DNA of 64,000 nucleotides, from the NCBI GenBank assembly GCA_016713035.1, contig JADJPW010000001.1:930001-994000 (forward strand). The letters run 5' to 3'. Below are positions 62,504-64,000 of the stretch, piece after piece. A program made the translations under genes and the position numbers. The notes under the pieces were generated by a model. The model searched no databases, was not told the DNA's origin, and saw only the letters and a list, made by a program, of their open reading frames with translations. This DNA is from Verrucomicrobiaceae bacterium. GTDB taxonomy: Bacteria; Verrucomicrobiota; Verrucomicrobiia; Verrucomicrobiales; Verrucomicrobiaceae. Within the stretch, counting starts at the first letter, position 1, and each line of letters begins with the position of its first letter.

Positions 62504-64000
62504 GCTTTCCTCCGAAAATGTTGATCAAGAAACACCGGGTTCCAACCTTTTATCCGCTGAAGTTTTGCGCTCATCTCAGCCATGAGGCTAGAGTAGAAAA
62601 TTGTGACCGGCAATTCACATGGGTAGAAGCTTCTCCAGTTTAAGAACGAGAAATCCAATGCTTGTTGCGAAATATAAGCAAGGTCGATGTATGTGGACTT
62701 TTCATGAAGGCGCAAGAGCACAGGAGATGGTGCTCTATGCTTTTTGTTTGGTCGGTCACTATCGCCGCGCAATTGTATCAAACATGAATGATGATCGAGA
62801 ATCAAATTTGCTCCACGTTCACAGAGTGTGAGCTGGGGATGGCCGACTTGTTCTGAAATGCCTTGATACATCATCCAAGGGTGCTTTGTAGAAACCGTTA
62901 CAAAAGCGTAGATGATTTTGAACTGCGGAAATCGCTTCACCAGTTGCGCAACCACATCGACCTCCACATCCTTCAGAGGTTTGAAGGCGTGAAAAACTAG
63001 CCGCACAGTTTTGCCTTCCTTCCAAGCGTATTCCATTGAGACGAATTTTAGCGACTCCTCTAGGCTATGTAGTAACTGCCCAAAATACTCTGCATAAGGC
63101 ACGCTCTTTAATTCCTGCCCCATCAAATAACGCCCATCACCAAGGAAAAAAGTCGTAAGACCAACAACACGGCTCTGCTCAGCACCGCTCCAAAGATTTG
63201 GGCGCTGGATCGTGTTGCCTATGCCAACGACCAACTCTGCGTCAACGCTTTGGCTACCTGGAAGCAGCCATGGGATGCCGCCGAGCTTTGCATAAATTTG
63301 CAAGGCGGTTGGTCCAAGTGTCCAAGCAAGCTCCCGCGGCTCCATACGCAAATGTTCCTGGCGGACGCACTGCACAGATATTCCATAACTCATCAAACGC
63401 GCCTTGGCACGGTAGTATGGATTCTGAGCCGCAGGGAATGAAGCAGAGTCGACAGGACACTCGACTAAAGCGAGCTCGAACTTATTCGAACCAGCCTCCT
63501 TGACGGCATCGTCAATTGCTCTCTCATAATCCTCGGGAAAACTCGCATTAATTTCCTTTATTGCGTAATCAACCTCATGAAGGCGGAACAGGTCGCGAAG
63601 GCCTTTCTTGAAGTAAGAACTTGTTGGAATCCCATCTATCAGCTGAGCCAAGAATTTGGTCGCTGCTCCATGATTCCGATGATGAAAAATGGCCAAAATG
63701 CGTGGACGCTTTCGGTCAAAACGACTCGAATCAAATGGGCCAAATTTAGACAACCCACTGAGCGGACGAGAGGCAGCAGCTCCAGGGCTATAGTCAAACA
63801 CGAGCTTGGTTGGCTCAAGTGGGAGCGTCGACGACGCAAGGGTGGGTGATCGCTCAACCGAGAATGTGAAGCCATCAGCATTTTCATAAGTCTGCTGTGA
63901 AAACCAATCCGCAACGCGCGTGACCTCGAAATAGTGCGCGCCTGCTTTGACGCGTTCTCCTTCTAAATCGCGCAAACGTCTAAAAATGGCAGTGACCTTG
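62491..64000 (-). CDS. Prokaryotic Argonaute (MID-PIWI), catalytically inactive, 5' end beyond the window
   Basis: At least 502 residues are visible; the frame runs open through the right edge (AIFRRLRDLEGERV continues upstream of a TTG at 63975, used here as residue 1). MID features are the 5'-end pocket motifs NPYYRAKARLMSYGISVQ (186-202; Tyr, Lys, Gln) and a Lys in IYAKLGGIPW (228-236). The PIWI domain opens with SGLSKFGPFD (73-82). The first catalytic Asp position reads ELVVGIG (247-253), Gly for Asp. A later RDG-like position reads RLVFHAFKPL (325-334), also without Asp. So the slicer tetrad is missing, while guide binding looks intact. This fits short or long-B Argonautes that sense nucleic acid and trigger an effector. 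Whether PAZ or APAZ domains lie upstream cannot be seen. The downstream membrane protein overlaps it. Confidence 0.85.
   Translation of the reverse strand, partial: KVTAIFRRLRDLEGERVKAGAHYFEVTRVADWFSQQTYENADGFTFSVERSPTLASSTLPLEPTKLVFDYSPGAAASRPLSGLSKFGPFDSSRFDRKRPRILAIFHHRNHGAATKFLAQLIDGIPTSSYFKKGLRDLFRLHEVDYAIKEINASFPEDYERAIDDAVKEAGSNKFELALVECPVDSASFPAAQNPYYRAKARLMSYGISVQCVRQEHLRMEPRELAWTLGPTALQIYAKLGGIPWLLPGSQSVDAELVVGIGNTIQRPNLWSGAEQSRVVGLTTFFLGDGRYLMGQELKSVPYAEYFGQLLHSLEESLKFVSMEYAWKEGKTVRLVFHAFKPLKDVEVDVVAQLVKRFPQFKIIYAFVTVSTKHPWMMYQGISEQVGHPQLTLCERGANLILDHHSCLIQLRGDSDRPNKKHRAPSPVLLRLHEKSTYIDLAYISQQALDFSFLNWRSFYPCELPVTIFYSSLMAEMSAKLQRIKGWNPVFLDQHFRRKAWYL
62509..62513 (-). promoter_or_regulatory. 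Shine-Dalgarno for the membrane protein, inside the Argonaute gene
   Basis: Minus-strand GGAGG, five bases before the ATG at 62501-62503 (GGAGGAAAGCATG). It lies within the last codons of the Argonaute gene (RRKAW), which fixes the start and couples the two genes. Confidence 0.8.

Overview
This 64 kb window most likely comes from a Verrucomicrobiota bacterium (order Verrucomicrobiales-like); a Planctomycetota origin is less likely. The evidence is the protein inventory: Planctomycete-type cytochrome/DUF1549-DUF1553 proteins, DUF1501 proteins, a PVC-type dehydrogenase with a CxxCH haem motif, SHD1-domain secreted proteins, an autotransporter-associated beta-strand repeat protein ending in a PEP-CTERM tail, a sulfatase, a CE15 esterase, an ECF-type sigma factor paired with a Ser/Thr kinase, and dispersed intergenic repeats of the kind common in PVC genomes. 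There is no rRNA, tRNA or CRISPR array.

Layout. 0-2 kb: a secreted PPC-domain protein. 2-11.7 kb: Ser/Thr kinase, sigma factor and four paralogous exported leucine-rich proteins sharing an FPW motif. 11.7-17.3 kb: a large beta-strand repeat surface protein, convergent with a decayed PSD1 (DUF1549/DUF1553) gene. 17.4-22.4 kb: an overlapping operon of GT2 glycosyltransferase, sugar 3,4-ketoisomerase-like cupin and NarL-type response regulator, next to a GT-C/TPR (TMTC-like) membrane protein and a truncated paralogue. 22.4-27.0 kb: an insertion-sequence cluster (ISL3 with IS630 nested inside it, then IS200, then IS1380) that cut the truncated paralogue. 27.1-36.4 kb: housekeeping genes (LpxI, a replication-type winged-helix protein, Kbl, a DUF3472 protein, ResB/CcsA cytochrome c maturation, a lipoprotein, glutathione peroxidase). 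36.8-44.7 kb: another TMTC-like protein, a PSD1/DUF1501 pair and two membrane or secreted metalloproteases. 44.7-48.2 kb: a scar zone with a tyrosine-recombinase (IntI-like) remnant, a TPR fragment and a frameshifted unknown. 48.4-60.4 kb: carbohydrate metabolism (phosphoglucomutase, CE15 glucuronoyl esterase-like, sugar isomerase, CBS protein, sulfatase, DUF1501, PVC dehydrogenase, Gfo/Idh/MocA oxidoreductase). 60.4-61 kb: a trinucleotide microsatellite, dispersed repeats and a 57-residue gene.

The most interesting system is at the right edge (61.3-64.0 kb). A catalytically inactive prokaryotic Argonaute (MID-PIWI, continuing off the window) overlaps by 13 bp a gene for a one-TM protein with a helical N-terminal part and a beta-rich C-terminal part. 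This looks like a guide-directed abortive-infection module whose membrane effector I cannot place in a named family.

A second cross-cutting signal is that four independent frameshifts (near 6761, 15419, 23477 and 29680) are all explained by one extra C turning GAGCTG into GAGCCTG, and a fifth lies at GAGCTG as well. This points to a motif-specific sequencing or assembly error, or a mutational hotspot, rather than ordinary gene decay.
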